The position numbers were made by a program, and so were the translations under genes. Below are positions 47,033 to 47,061 of a stretch of DNA of 47,061 bases, in pieces; the stretch's first letter is position 1, and every line of letters begins with the position of its first letter. Source of the DNA: a virus. The notes beneath the pieces were generated by a model. The model saw only the letters and a list, made by a program, of their open reading frames with translations. It did no database searches and was not told the origin of the DNA. Location of the stretch: IMG/VR virus record IMGVR_UViG_3300025141_000175, positions 1 through 47,061 of that record; one strand, given 5' to 3'.

Positions 47033-47061
47033 ACGTTTCTATGGGGCTCGCCATGAACACC

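Noticed and set aside
1-47061. tRNA genes, CRISPR arrays and insertion sequences
   Set aside because: I looked for cloverleaf-like patterns, regularly spaced short repeats and transposase motifs and saw none. A tRNA with unusual sequence could be missed without a scan.

Overview
This window is almost certainly one complete, circularly closed genome of a tailed double-stranded DNA phage. The last 15 bases repeat the first 15, there are no host-like genes, and a full lambda-type head gene order is present: small terminase, large terminase (gpA type), gpW-like joiner, portal, S49 protease with a nested scaffold, decoration protein and major capsid protein. A tape measure and tail tube candidate, with no sheath, point to a long non-contractile tail. 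The DNA is GC-rich and starts are preceded by strong AAGGAG-type ribosome binding sites. The host cannot be named from the sequence. I see no integrase, tRNA, CRISPR array or recognisable endolysin.

Layout. (1) 12310 down to 182, minus strand: replication, recombination and metabolism. It holds a YqaJ-type exonuclease, a putative annealing protein, a Rad50/SMC-like ATPase, a radical SAM enzyme, a fold-type II PLP enzyme, a DnaB helicase with a possible loader, a DUF5131 (Gp37/Gp68) protein, a RusA-type resolvase and a membrane/lipoprotein. (2) 12518 to 21717, plus strand: an early-type cassette of 17 mostly small unknown genes, including a metallopeptidase fusion, a DUF932 protein and an XRE-type DNA-binding protein. 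(3) 46994 down to 21719, minus strand: packaging, head, connector and tail genes. On the circle, region 1 runs into region 3 across the window ends.

The most striking feature is in the plus-strand cassette. Eight gene junctions (13576-19766) carry an element with every conserved position of a type II hammerhead self-cleaving ribozyme: GAAA, stem III, a GUC cleavage triplet, stem I, CUGANGA and a short open stem II. The stem I loop can form a pseudoknot with the bases just after stem II, and this pairing covaries between copies. Cleavage would cut each polycistronic transcript into mostly single-gene messages with 55-62 nt structured leaders. Four near-identical promoters with an inverted-repeat operator over the -10 box (12402, 14248, 16412, 18204) start the four units. 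The cassette therefore looks like a promoter-operator / gene / ribozyme / gene design, which I do not know to be described.

Other notable points: a 557 bp near-perfect duplication giving two proteins the same N-terminal domain with different C-terminal domains; a twin covarying hairpin upstream of the divergent promoters; a promoter of the same class facing the structural genes that would give a leaderless gpW-like message; and several mini-genes (20, 28, 56 and 59 codons).
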